In this document: positions 33,130-44,800 of the stretch, in pieces
Layout of the letters: every line of letters starts with the position of its first letter
Numbering within the stretch: position 1 is the stretch's first letter
NCBI GenBank assembly: GCA_950097015.1
Contig: CATNEN010000038.1
Coordinates: 21,824,001-21,888,000, forward strand
Direction: 5' to 3'
Source: Macrostomum hystrix
Lineage: Eukaryota > Platyhelminthes > Macrostomidae
DNA length: 64,000 bases
Translations under genes and position numbers: made by a program
The notes under the pieces: model-generated
The model's input: the letters and a program-made list of their open reading frames with translations, nothing else
What the model was told of the DNA's origin: nothing
The model's database searches: none

Positions 33130-34985
33130 TTATTTTTAATGGGTTGCTTACGCCCGTTTCTAGGGCATGTCCATTCTTTAAGTGACGTGTTTTCTGCTTG
33201 ACATAGGCCCCAGACTGTTTGAGATTGTTTACTTTTTTTCTGTGACGCCATGGATTTGCGACTGCTGATGAGTCATCTTGCTTATTGAGCACAATACATA
33301 TTAAACCGCTGATATGTTCTAGCTATTTATCACGAAGTGAATGGCTGACTGGATGGCTGAATTTTGTCTACGGCTAATGTTTGGCACCCCTCAAACACCG
33401 CAGTGCACAATGGCCTGGGCCCATGTTTTTTCCACACGCGCTGTTTATCTCATAACTAATAGTCGGCACAGGCAGTATACGACTGACGCACGAAAACAAT
33501 AGCGGAAAAAATATGGAAGCTATATGGACTAGCGTTCGTGTTTTATTCATTTGTTATGTGAATCTTTTCACTTGCCTTCTGGGAACAAGGAAAATGGAAT
33601 TGCATTCGAATAGCATTTAATTGTTGCAAATTGAGAAGCTCTCGAGTAATCGAGTATAACAAATCAAGTCTTCCTATATCTGTACCACTCGTAAATGTGC
33701 ATGACGTACTTGGATGAAAACTGCCTATAGTAGCAGTTTTAAGCAGTCAAAAATTTCAAATAAGTAAATGTCAAATATTTCCTTTTTTTATTTGGCTTCC
33801 TAGGGTGGGAAGGCTCGAGGCGCAAATTTATTGACCGGGGCGATTGTTTGAAAGCCTAAAAAGCGTTTATAGAAGACGGACAATATCTTAGAAGTTTCTT
33901 AGAAATATAAGAAATATCTCGGATCTTGCTGGATGTCAAGATTCTAAAAACATGAAGCTTTGGTGTTATTTGTTGATCGAAAAATAACTATACTCGTACT
34001 TATACCCATTCGTAACAGTTAAACTTCGATTTTCTGTTTCGTTAAGAATAAAAGTATTTTTTACGACCTTATACACACAACCTTCTATATTGTAGTCTCC
34101 TTGTGGCTATGACATATTTTATTGCTTCCTAATCAGGCTAAGTATTCTTAGCCAGGCTTGTTGACCAGTAGTTAGAGCTTTAGATATTGGACTGAGACCG
34201 AGAGGAATTGTGAGAGTCCGAATTTCAGCCCAATGGTATTTCTTTTCCGAACAGAATGATGATGAGAAAATCAGTACAGATGTACACACCTGTGTGAGCG
34301 TGTGCCTGCGTACGTTATCTGTGTGTGTGTGTGTGCTCAGGACTCAACGAAATTGCCTCCTCGCTGGCTGCGGGTCTACTGTCACAATTGTGCCATTGCC
34401 AAAAGCCCTCCTGAAATTAATCTTGTTATTACAATTATTATTATTAACATAGAATAATGGCTTTTTTCCATTTCAATTACTATCAGTAACTTGTTTTACC
34501 TTTCTGTGTATATTTCTGAACAAAAACTCATTCTGCAAGCTAAGAGCTGTGAAAAATGATTGAATGCATTAGCAGCACGGTTATGAGTACGCCTCAATAA
34601 TATTTCTCATAAAATTGTGCTCCGAGTCTTTCAGGTCAGCATTCAAAGCTAAATGGTTAGTCCGATATTGCGAGCTTTCGTGTGTACTCGCTGAGCCTAT
34701 ACAGATCTGGCATGCATTGGCTATCTACTGCATGTAGTGCAATTCACATTTAGACAAGGCTTGAGTACATTGGACTGACACCGGTGGTGGACACGGCGTG
34801 TGCAGGTTAGTTGCTATGCCGCGTCAACACTCAGTTTTCTGTGTTGATAAAAGAGAGTTTAGTTTTTTTATATCAAACTCAGCAATCGCGCGACCTGTGA
34901 TTTAGTTCAGCCTGGGAAGTCAAAATTCTAAACAACACAGCGCTTCAGCAAGCAAAAAGTTTTTTTCCTATTTTTTAGTATTGAA
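33130..34985. other. Divergent intergenic region between mucin and Rab gene
   Basis: Shared upstream region of the minus-strand mucin and the plus-strand Rab gene. It contains a (GT)n tract at about 34319-34335. At 34147-34451 there is a possible decayed tRNA-derived SINE of another type (GACCAGTAGTTAGAGCT head, GAGTCCGAATTTCAGCC, ending in TTATTATTATT). No other gene recognised. Confidence 0.4.
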
Positions 34986-37900
34986 ATGACGTCTAGCCAC
35001 GGTCGTTTCAAAATTGTCCTTCTAGGCGAGAGTTCAGTTGGTAAGACTTGCCTGCTGAGAAGTCTCATCGGAGAAGAGTTCAGCTCACATGTCATGAGCA
35101 CGATCGGTCAGTACAGCGGATGGCGCCGGCGCTTTGCCATTTAAAAACGAAAATCTTATAACTCATTTAAAAAATAAGAACAGATAGACTCGCAGTTAAT
35201 TTAGACGGGAAAGTAAGTTTTCAAACTCATAGTCTGGTTTGTTCTATGAGTCATTCAGCGAATCTTCTAATGTCATGATTATACTCGGAACTTATATCGG
35301 ATAATGCGCGGTCATCTATTAAGGATCTAGATTTAAAACGAAACTGGGGTAAAATAGAAGTCTATGGGGATAATTTAGGGGTCTCTGGGGATAATAAGGA
35401 AACTGTATGGTAAGTAAGTTAGTAAGTAAGTTAGTAAGTAAGAAAACGGGGATAATTTATAAAGAGGATAATTACGAAACTGCATGGGTGGATTAGTTAG
35501 GATCAACATTATTGAAAATTAGGAATGAAGTTCAAAGATATAGTGAGGATAAACTTGGATTATTAAACTAATCAGGATTAGGTAAAATAATTAGGAAAGG
35601 GAACAAAGTTAAATAATTAAGAAGCTGACAAAAATTAACTTCAAGGCAAATAACATTTATCCACTCGAATTTGTACCATTCAGGCATCGATTTTAAGCGA
35701 AAGAAATTCACAATAGGAGACAAAATTATTGAGCTCGAGATTTGGTGAGTGAAAGCTCTCATACGAAACCAGGTCTTAAGTAATAGAACGAGTTCGTATA
35801 TAAGTAAAAAATATTAATGCTTTTTCTTTTAGGGACACAGCGGGCCAAGAGAAATTTCGTACCATCACATCGTTTCACTACCGAAACGCGAGGGTAAGAA
35901 GCTTCGTGCTATTGAATAAAGATTTATCCACTTTAGTTCTTAAGAAAATATTTTTTGTTGCAATCTATGCAATATCCTTGCAGGGAATCGTCCTGCTCTA
36001 CGACATCACAAATCGGAAATCGTTTGATCGAATGAAAACTTACTGGCTGAAGAGTATTAGCGAGGTGAGCTACACAAGGTATCGTTTTTTTTATCATAAA
36101 TTCACTTATCGAGAGCAACTTCAGATAGCGTAACATGAATGGTTTTGGAACCTGTGCCCCGACCAAACTAAGCATAGACGAATTATATCCTTCCTATTGT
36201 TGAACACAATGTCTGGGGTTTAAGTAGGCTATAGTATGGGCAACTGTCCGACTCGCTGTATAAGGCCCCCGAGCCCAAGTCCACGCGCCGAGACCACTTT
36301 ATTTTTGGTTTACTCCCGATTCGCCGAAATTCCCGATTCGCCGAATTCCCTATTTGCCGAAAAAATTGCAAAGAATATTTTTGCTGAGCTACCGTACCTC
36401 ATTACACTTTTACTTTCGGCTCTACAAGGATGTCCAGCAAGTTTTGATTTTTCCGAAGTATACGTGTGATGTTCTCCTTTGCTCACTCAATCTACGTTCC
36501 AGAAAGTTAATAAAGTTTAGAAGCAAGTTTACAAGTTAATGAATGAAGAAAGTGCATTTCATTTAAGTTAGTGTTCATTAATTCCAATACAATAGAAATA
36601 GAGTTCCAATATTTGACCAACACTCAAAGAGGGCATTGGTTATGTGGTTTAATTTAAATTTATGATAAAGTAAGATGTATTGAATCAGGATTCGGCGAAT
36701 CAGGATTCGAGTCAGGAATTTCGGCTAATCAGGAATTCGGCGAGTCAGGAATTTCGGCGAATCGGGAATTCGGCGAGTCGGGAATTTCGGCGAATCGGGA
36801 ATTCGGCGAGTCAGGAATTTCGGCGAATCGGGAATTCGGCGAGTCAGGAATTTCGGCGAATCGGGAATTCGGCGAGTCAGGAATTTCGGCGAATCGGGAA
36901 TTCGGCGAGTCAGGAATTTCGGCGAATCGGGAATTCGGCGAGTCAGGAATTTCGGCGAATCGGGAATTCGGCGAGTCAGGAATTTCGGCGAATCGGGAAT
37001 TCGGCGAGTCAGGAATTTCGGCGAATCAGGAATTCGGCGAGTCAGGAATTTCGGCGAATCGGGAATTCGGCGAGTCAGGAATTTCGGCGAATCGGGAATT
37101 CGGCGAGTCAGGAATTTCGGCGAATCGGGAATTCGGCGAGTCAGGAATTTCGGCGAATCGGGAATTCGGCGAGTCAGGAATTTCGGCGAATCGGGATTCT
37201 GCGAGTCAGGAATTTCGGCGAATCGGGAATTCGGCGAGTCAGGAATTTCGGCGAATCGGGATTCGGCGAAGCGGGAATTTCGGCGAATCGGGAATAGGCG
37301 AATCGGGAGTAAACCTTTATTTTTTTCCTTGCCGCCGAGAGAAGGCTTGTGCTAATTAAAATCATTTTAGGGTCAAACCCCCAAGGTTTAGGTTTAGAGC
37401 TAAACCTCAGTGACTTTTGAATGCGTGCCTTACGATGATAAAAATTATTGTGCACACAGATAAATTTTCATGTTCATTCTTACTTGAATTTGTTTCTGCT
37501 ATAGAGCTGCACACAGTTATCTATTTCACATTGCCAGAAAGCGGACATTGACGTCATACCAGTGTTCATGGTTGGAAACAAGCTGGACTTAGCATCTCAA
37601 CGGCAGGTTCCGTACGAAGATGGAGTAGATGTAAGTTAATCGCGTTGAATTGCATCGCGATTCAACGCGATGCAACTGTCTCTTCGCTTTGGAGGTATAT
37701 ATACAATGTCGGATCGTCTCAGCAAAGTCTTAATCACGCAACATATTCAGGCCAAAGAGCGCTACGGTTCCTATGGATTCTACGAGACAAGCTCCAAGAC
37801 CGGCGACAATGTTCAAGAATTGTTCACCGAGGTGGCCAACGTCATGATGTCCATGTGGAAGGTTAGACTTCTATTTTTTTCTTTAACACGCACAGGCGAG

Positions 37901-38340
37901 TATAACGTCTTTGTCTTAGCCCTCATATCTTAAACAGATATTGACCAATAATCGATCGTGTTCTTTTCTTCCCTCTGTGGCCAATCAAAACTTATGCATG
38001 CACCCTCCTGCATGTAGTGGCGCCCCTAGTAGTGGCGCCCCCTAGTGGTGGCGGGCACTATGGCTTAATGGACAAACTAAACTATGCAATACTTCTGGCA
38101 AGTTTGGTAAAGCCATTCAAAGGGGAATTTCAGTGCTTTACAACGGAGTAAATATTATTACTCGTCTCTCTCGCGCAGAACCTGTTGACGCAGGAGCCGA
38201 TGAGCGGAGCCAGACACACGGCCAATGCGGCTGGCCGGCGCGAGAGCATCCGGCTCGGCCAAGCGGACTCAGCACCCCTCGCTGAGCGTTCGGGCTGCTG
38301 CGGTGGCGGTGGCAGCGGCGGCAGCGGCAGCAGCAGCTAG
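34986..38340 (+). CDS. Rab-family small GTPase with a Gly/Ser extension after the prenylation Cys-Cys
   Basis: Membrane-trafficking GTPase. Seven exons (34986-35106, 35684-35744, 35833-35893, 35984-36064, 37538-37630, 37751-37861, 38179-38340) join in phase to 229 residues. All G motifs are intact: P-loop GESSVGKT (14-21), switch I STIGIDFK (38-45), WDTAGQE (61-67), NKLD (122-125) and ETSSK (151-155). TIGIDF and FRTITSFHYRNARGIVLLYDIT are Rab-specific, and the class resembles the Rab8/10/26/35-like group, but I cannot assign the orthologue. The hypervariable tail contains Cys216-Cys217, the expected geranylgeranylation pair, yet 12 more residues (GGGGSGGSGSSS) follow before the TAG. Intron 4 carries a large repeat-filled inverted-repeat element. 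Confidence 0.92.
35405..35446. repeat. Short TAAGTAAGT tandem repeat in Rab intron 1
   Basis: Three copies of GTAAGTAAGTTA in a row. The repeat resembles a 5' splice donor but lies well inside the intron. Confidence 0.7.
36285..37330. mobile_element. Possible inverted-repeat element with internal 33-bp satellite in Rab intron 4
   Basis: The left end contains TTTATTTTTGGTTTACTCCC followed by GATTCGCCGAAATTCCCGA. The right end contains the reverse complement order, GGCGAATCGGGAGTAAACC then TTTATTTTTT. Between them, about 36682-37297 is an array of about 17-18 copies of a 33-bp unit (GAATTCGGCGAGTCAGGAAT then TTCGGCGAATCGG) that looks like an expansion of the terminal-repeat sequence itself. 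There is no transposase. The boundaries and any target-site duplication are uncertain. Confidence 0.6.
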
Positions 38341-38956
38341 GCTTGAGACACTGCGGACGGGCTTCAACACTGTACATTTTGTCACGTCTTTGGACAAAAC
38401 GTTGCTTCGCTTCTTTCTACAAAGTATTAACCCTTGTACTATAATGTCCAAAAAGTCCACTTTTTTATTTTGCAAGAGCTCACACTGACGCTTTCACGAC
38501 AGGCTTTAAGACCTTTAAGTTTTACTATCATTATTGATGATGTTTTGTCTGAAAATATTTAACTTCGCCTAGCATTGTCTGCATTGTTATTATAGCATTG
38601 CTCGTAGCAATATCAATCGATTCAAGCTTCTAGCTTAGAGTCTATATCTGTTTTCAATATCCCAAAACCTCACATTCGAACCCTGTTTAGCAGTTTTATG
38701 GTATCTTTTAACACCTTCACACCACCAGACCGTAAATATTGGTGTTAAATTATTTGCCTGTGTTTTTAGACCCCAATCTTGCTCTGGATTTTATGTGTCC
38801 AATCGGCGCTCGCTGATTGGGTGTAAACACCCACCCCAGGCACCCACCCCAGGCACCCACCCCTCCGCTTTTAGCTGGGTTGTATTTCAGCCGGCACCCC
38901 CGTGCTGCCCAGCCTTGTCTCTTCGCGCTGCGTGGTGTGAAATTTTTTCTACTGCA
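38341..38956. other. Rab 3' UTR and 5' leader of the retroelement
   Basis: Non-coding. From about 38766 the sequence becomes C-rich, with CAGGCACCCACCC repeated. It is probably the untranslated leader or terminal region of the retroelement that follows. Exact element ends were not found. Confidence 0.35.
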
Positions 38957-40827
38957 ATGGCTGAGCTTCCAATTGACCGGCTTACGGCTCGCCAGTTAAG
39001 AGACCGCCTGATTCAACTTGGCCTGCCTAGCAGCGGTCGCAAGCGTGAACTGCAAGTCAGACTGGAACAATCCAGTTTAGTCAGCCGAACCACACGCCGC
39101 GTGCAGCAAAGGTCAACCGCTTCGGCCCAAGTCGAGGACGACGGCAGCACCTGCAGCGAAGAGGACGGCGAGGCGAACCCGGACCAGGCGAGTGATCTGG
39201 GAGGCGGCGACGACCTGGACCAGAGGATCGCCAGACAAGAGAAGCTGCTCCGCCTGAGAACGCTTCAGCGCCAAACAGCGGAGATTGAAGCCGAGCTTGG
39301 AAAGGACGGCCAGCGCAGACAGAGTGGTAAGTCGACTAGCCCGATGCTGCTTAACCAAACCCTCAGTGCCCACGAGCCGGAGCAGCATCTGCCAGTGCCA
39401 GACTGGGAACTCCCCGGCAGCTACACTAAGCCAGCTGCCACCTCGAGGCCTCTGCTGGTGAGAGACTTCATCGATCGTGACTTCGAGGAGCCTGCGCCCC
39501 AATTAGCGAAGACTAGAGCCCGAACTGAGAACATCACGGCCGGTCAGTGGGTTGCAGGCAGCGGCCGCATCCTGCTGAGACTGCTTGACGACGGTGCCCT
39601 AGTCACAATGAGAAACGGCACCATGGATTTGAGTGAGCTGAAAGCCTATGTGCGGTACTGCGTACAGTTCGGCGAGTTCATGCATCAGGGCTTCAGCCAG
39701 GCCGCCCTCAACGACTACGACGAAGACTTCAGGATCCTGCAGCACCAGACCAGCGGCAGCTGGGAGCGGGAGTCGTTGCAGCTGCTGTCCAAGCACATTC
39801 TGGCACCTAAACCCAATCCTGCTGGCAGTTCGACCTATTCGCGGCCTGGCTTCAAGTTCAGCAAAATGAGAAACCAGACAAGCGGCTTGGTCGGCCCAAC
39901 CGACGCTGAAGGTCGGGAGCTGTGCGTCAAATTCAACCGAAACAGCTGCCACAGACGCGACTGCAAGTTCAGACACGCGTGCTCTGCCTGCTACGCGGCG
40001 CACCCGCGCCAGCTCTGCACGTCAAAAAACTAGATTGCGGCCGGCCGGGGGACTTGACCGACGGCCCAGCTGCACCGGCCGATTCTGACAATGTCGATCA
40101 CCCGCTCCCCCCTGGCCGGCCTCAAGCTAAGCCCATCGAGTCCGTTGCCTTCTCTTCTGACCTTATCACCGCCGCCTGGGATGCCGAGCTGCTCGGCGAT
40201 CCCGATCGTGACTTCCTGCTGAACGGTGTCCGCAACGGCTTCCGCCTCACCTGCCCCAGCGCCCCTGACAATCAGCCTAATAGCACTTTCTCTCAGAACT
40301 ACTTCTCCGCTGACAGTAATCGGCTACTGGTCGAGCAGCAGGTGCGGGAAGAAGTGGCCAACGGCCGTTACGTGAAAGTTAGCAACAAGCCGGACGTCAT
40401 CAGCGCCCTTGGTGCCATCCCGAAAGGAAACAACAAGATCCGGCTGATCCACGACTGCTCGCAACCTCCGGACCTCTCGCTGAACAGCCGTTTCTCCTCT
40501 GACTACCAGATCAAGTTTGAGACCGTCAGCCAGTTCACTGCCAAGCTGCAGCCAGGTTGGTTCATGGCGAAGGTCGACTTGGCCAATGCTTACCGCAGTG
40601 TCGAAATCAGTCCCCACGACTTCCGCTACACTGGTCTACAGTGGAAGTTCAGCGATCAACCGAGCCCGACGTACCTGTGCGACACGCGCCTGCCATTCGG
40701 CGCGGCAGCTTCAGTGGAAGTCTTCCACCGCCTCAGCCAGTCCATCAAGCGCATGATGCAGCGACGCGGCTTCATCTTTTACACCCTTATTTTCAACACC
40801 CTCATTTTTAACACCCGTAGGCGGTAG
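38957..40827 (+). mobile_element. 3'-truncated DIRS-like retroelement: SAP-domain gag and partial reverse transcriptase
   Basis: The first ORF (ATG at 38957, in a longer open frame from 38795, stop 40033; 358 residues) begins with a SAP-type DNA-binding motif (LTARQLRDRLIQLGLPSSGR). It then has an acidic stretch, a coiled-coil segment (residues around 90-120) and, at the end, a CCCH finger (C-X7-C-X4-C-X3-H) followed by a CX2CX3HX4C knuckle. This gag end resembles that of DIRS-type elements. A second ORF in the -1 frame carries reverse transcriptase from before ALGAIPKGNNKIRLIHDCSQ through motif A (AKVDLANAYRSVEIS) to LPFGAAASVEVFHRLSQS. It stops after GFIFY, exactly where the catalytic YxDD block should follow, and runs into unrelated sequence and a stop at 40827. 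RNase H and recombinase or integrase are missing, so the copy cannot move by itself. Confidence 0.78.
40024..40081 (+). promoter_or_regulatory. -1 ribosomal frameshift signal between gag and pol of the retroelement
   Basis: The zero-frame codons TCA AAA AAC TAG contain the slippery heptamer A AAA AAC at 40024-40030, immediately before the gag stop. The pol frame is exactly -1 relative to gag. Eight bases downstream, GGCCGG (40039-40044) can pair with CCGGCC (40075-40080), extended by C40038-G40081, to form a GC-only stem with a GC-rich loop. Motif and spacing match known -1 frameshift sites. Activity is inferred. Confidence 0.8.
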
Positions 40828-41673
40828 CCCGTAGCCGACTGTTGTCAGTGAACTGCACGATTTTTATCTGAGTGAAAGTTGTGCTATGGATGATTAGCTG
40901 TTAGTGTCTAGAGTTCAATAAAAATATGAGTATAAAAAGTGTACACTTCTAAGAAATTAAAGATTTGTTCTCGAACCTTATGCGATGCATAGACGTCACT
41001 TTTTCTTGACTCATTAAGCTTCGATTAAGCGCGTGACTGAAAGCACTATTCATGTTTCATATAATTATAATATTCCCTTTTACAACGTGTGCAATTTAAG
41101 CTACCGAAATTGTAGATTTTAGCTATACTTGGAAATCTTTTGATTTGAACAATGCATATAGCAAATGAAAAAAACCGCATGTTAACTAGTAACGAGAATT
41201 AATATATATAATCAATCGAACCACACTTGTGGTTTTATTCAGTCGGCTGATATTCGCATAGCCATCTGTTGATACCAAATAGGCTCGATAAGTTTTAGTT
41301 TGGGTTTAAGAATCTGGGTACTATAATAACATTTTTGACAGAACTGTAAACAATTTGAAAAAGGGAATGAAACAGGTGGGGAGTTTCATAATCTTACAGG
41401 AGACCGGAATAATAATTGTTTAGGTAAGAGCTCTTCGTTGGCTTAGATAAGCGGTTGCACATATCAAACCCGTACAAAGGGTTAAAACCATTTGAATTTA
41501 GTAATATCGTAAACAAATTTATTCATTAATTAATTTAGATCTAAATTGCAAGATTGACACAATTGTCTAATGCCAATCATCGCAAATATTTAAATACTGA
41601 TCAACAGAAGTTACAGAACACGTACTTTCGCTGAGCTATTCCTAATTTTTTTCCCTAGTTTGTTAACAATTGT
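40828..41673. other. Spacer between retroelement and MUC4-like gene A
   Basis: AT-rich. AATAAA on the + strand at about 40918. On the minus strand an AATAAA (41518-41523) could end gene A transcripts. No other feature seen. Confidence 0.4.
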
Positions 41674-41842
41674 GGTCACCGATTCGTGAATCGTGACCCT
41701 AGCTGTCTATGAAAGTCAACGCTAAGCAAGGTGCTGTGTGCCATGTGCCACACAGCATCGATTTATAAGTGCCAGGTAAATTTTAGTTACGCTCTTATAT
41801 AGAGTAGAGCAAAATCACGCTAAAGTTTGAAACATTTACTGA

Positions 41843-44800
41843 TTACTGAGCGGCGGCAACTTCAACAAGTCCTTCAACTGGAGCGCTGGATCTGATGACC
41901 AGAACAATGCCTACGATGACAACAGCGGCCACGACAACGGCGCCGACAACGGACAACGAGATTATTAGCGCTGTGTTGGCTGAAACATTGAAATAGTTCA
42001 GTTGCGTTTCTTGCTTCATTATTGAAAACAATTTTTAAGTCAATCTAAACTGATTAGACCATTGACCATGGATTAGGAGACTGACTCACTGGAATCTGCA
42101 CTACTGGCTACAGTGCTGGCGGCGTCGCTCACAGTCAGGACCTGCACGCAGGCCCCGTTCAGCGCGATCTTGTTCATGGGACAGGCGCAAGTGTAGCTAC
42201 CGACTGTGTTCACACAGATGTTGTCACCACCGCACGGGTTGGTGCTAGAGACCGTGCACTCATTGATGTCCTATACAAAAAGATTTTGAAGGCATTAGAC
42301 AGGCTTTTTAATGAGGAAAAAATAGCCGTTTCATTTTCGATGCAGCTAGTTTAGTTCGGTTATCTTATGATGTCGGTATTCTTTACAACAGCCTCATCGC
42401 AAAAATGCCTCAATCAGATCAAACCGGAGATCTTGAGTAAAACACTATTTACGGCAAAGCTCAATGAGAGAATTTCCCCTACTAAGCAACTTCGTCCTAA
42501 TGCAACTAACATCCCCAAGAGTCTCATGCAGCTCCCTTTTATGCAAAAAATGCTCACGAGTCAAGAAACTTTTACCCAGTTCGCAGACAAATTAACAGTC
42601 TGCGAACAGTCTGAAAGTCTGAAAATTAACGTCTCAAGCTCGTGTATAGTTTATGGCCCAAAGGCCATCAAAGAAATAGATTGAAGTGTGCAGTAAATTC
42701 CGCAACTGTGCGGTAAATCTTGCCCCACTTGATCTCCGTGCCATCCCTCTTCTGAGCTACTATGCAGTAAATCCCAGACGGGTATTGTCTATGGGCCGAA
42801 GGAGCTGGTCTTGCGCACACACACTTGGTCATAAATCAATGCACTTATGCTAGGCTTCCTAGTGCGTAAATAGTCTATGGGACGAGTGCGCTGCGCGCAC
42901 TCGTGCCAAGACTATTTACGCACTCGGAAGCCTAGCATAAATCTACCATTTAACCCAAACAGGATGTTTAAAAACTATTTAAAGCGTGGTCCATAGTCCT
43001 CTTTAAGGGAGTTGTATCTTTGCGGTTAGAGCGTCGGACTCACGACTTAAAGGTTTCAATTCCCGACTCAACTGGAACCATTTGTGCCCTTTAGCAGGAC
43101 ACTTAACTCTGCCTTTGCACACTTTTCAGAGTCCTCTAAATTTTAGAGAAATAAGTAGGTAATGGAAATAGAATTTAAAAAAAGTTAAAAACTACATATC
43201 AAAAGAATCGCGTCAATAGTCAAATAAAAGAAATCGAAGCTCGAAGGCTCTCAGTGACAAACCTGACACTCGTAGAGCGCATTCAGTGCGAAGCCCGACA
43301 GCGGACAGGTGCAAGTGTAGGACCCGTTGGTGTTCACGCAGGTCTGGTTCTGGTCGCTGCGGCATCGATTATCGCCAGTCAGGCACTCGTTGATGTCCTC
43401 GCAGCGGCTGGAGTTGCTGGGCGACACGCGGAATCCGGGCGTGGTGCAGTTGCAGCGGTAGCCGGGGGCCAGGTTGGTGCACTCTTCCTGGCAGATACCG
43501 GGGGTTTCCAGGCACTCGTTGGTGTCTGAGCACGCAGATTGTGGAGGATGGAAAACGTCACGTTAACTATTGAATACAGCCAGTGAATGCGGAAGGGGGG
43601 TAAAAACGGTTTGCGCTCACCCTGGCACACCTGTCCATCCCCCACCATGCCGGAGGGGCAGCTGTCGCAATAGTAACTGCCGTTGGTGTACATGTGGCAC
43701 ATTGTGGCGTTGTAGCAGGGATTCGGTTGAGCAGAACAGGGCGACACCTCACAACGATCGCCTTGGTAGCCTCTCGGACAGCTGCACTGGGCTCGATAGA
43801 AATTCTCTGAAAACATTGATCGCAGTTTTTGGACTTCATAATAAAGCATAAAATGTTTATTTTTAAGTGCTGCGACGCCACGTGCTGTTGCAGAAAAGTA
43901 AAGTAAATAAAAAGACTTGATTGTTTGAAACATAATACGTTTGTTTGTTTGAAACATGTTTGAAACATAACATAAACTTTGAAATCTTGAAAAGTGAAAT
44001 ACATTCAAATCGTAAGCCAGAAAAGCTTTTTATGCTAGTTTGACGCTATTAATCGAAATGATTGCTTCATAATAAAGTTGGCAAATGGTAAAATTTACAG
44101 AAATCATGTACATAGCAATATTTATTTATTTTCTCATACCGCCTGCAGAGGACGCCCCTGATGTGTAGTTAAAGTTGTAAGTGGCGTTATTCAAACAGTT
44201 TACGTAGAAAATAACAGGTGTCCAGGTTGTGGGCGCGCCGACCGAGTCTGTCGCCACAATAGTCAAGTTAAATGTGCTCAGCGTTGCGGGAACTTGCCAC
44301 AACAGCACATTGCCGACGAGCCACACAGATGTGTCGTTGCTGGGCTGCTGGATGGCCAGGGTGATCGGATTTCCGTCTCTGTCCGTCACATTGATGCTCA
44401 GGTTGAAGGTCATGTAAGCGAACACTGTGATGCTCGCCGGCATGCTGAACTCAGGGGCCGTGTTCGACGCCACTGCTTTGGCTGACACCTCCTGGCTGAC
44501 GGCAAGAGACGCCTCCTGAGCTGCGTCAAGAGACTGCAGCTGAGCAGCGTCGTACATGCAGCTCAGGTAGATTGACTGCACAGTGTTCCAGCAGGTCTGC
44601 GCAAGGTTGTGAGGATTTGGGAGTAATTTTAATTGTTTGTGAATGACATAATGACAAAATATGACATTATATCTGTGCGTCAAGTGTTCTAATTGGAACT
44701 AATAAAAGTGGAAGCTCACCTTGTTGGCAGCACTCATGAGATCTGAGTTGTTGTGAAACAGAACCAGAAGGTTGTCTTTGTAGTCCTCGACGAACACCGG

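Noticed and set aside
36680-37297. ASQEFRRIGNS repeat protein
   Set aside because: 33-bp array within a Rab intron; flanked by inverted repeats, not by exon signals.
42367-42684. Small + strand gene of 105 codons inside gene A
   Set aside because: No recognisable family, absent from gene B, surrounded by probable inserted DNA; kept only as part of the intron finding.
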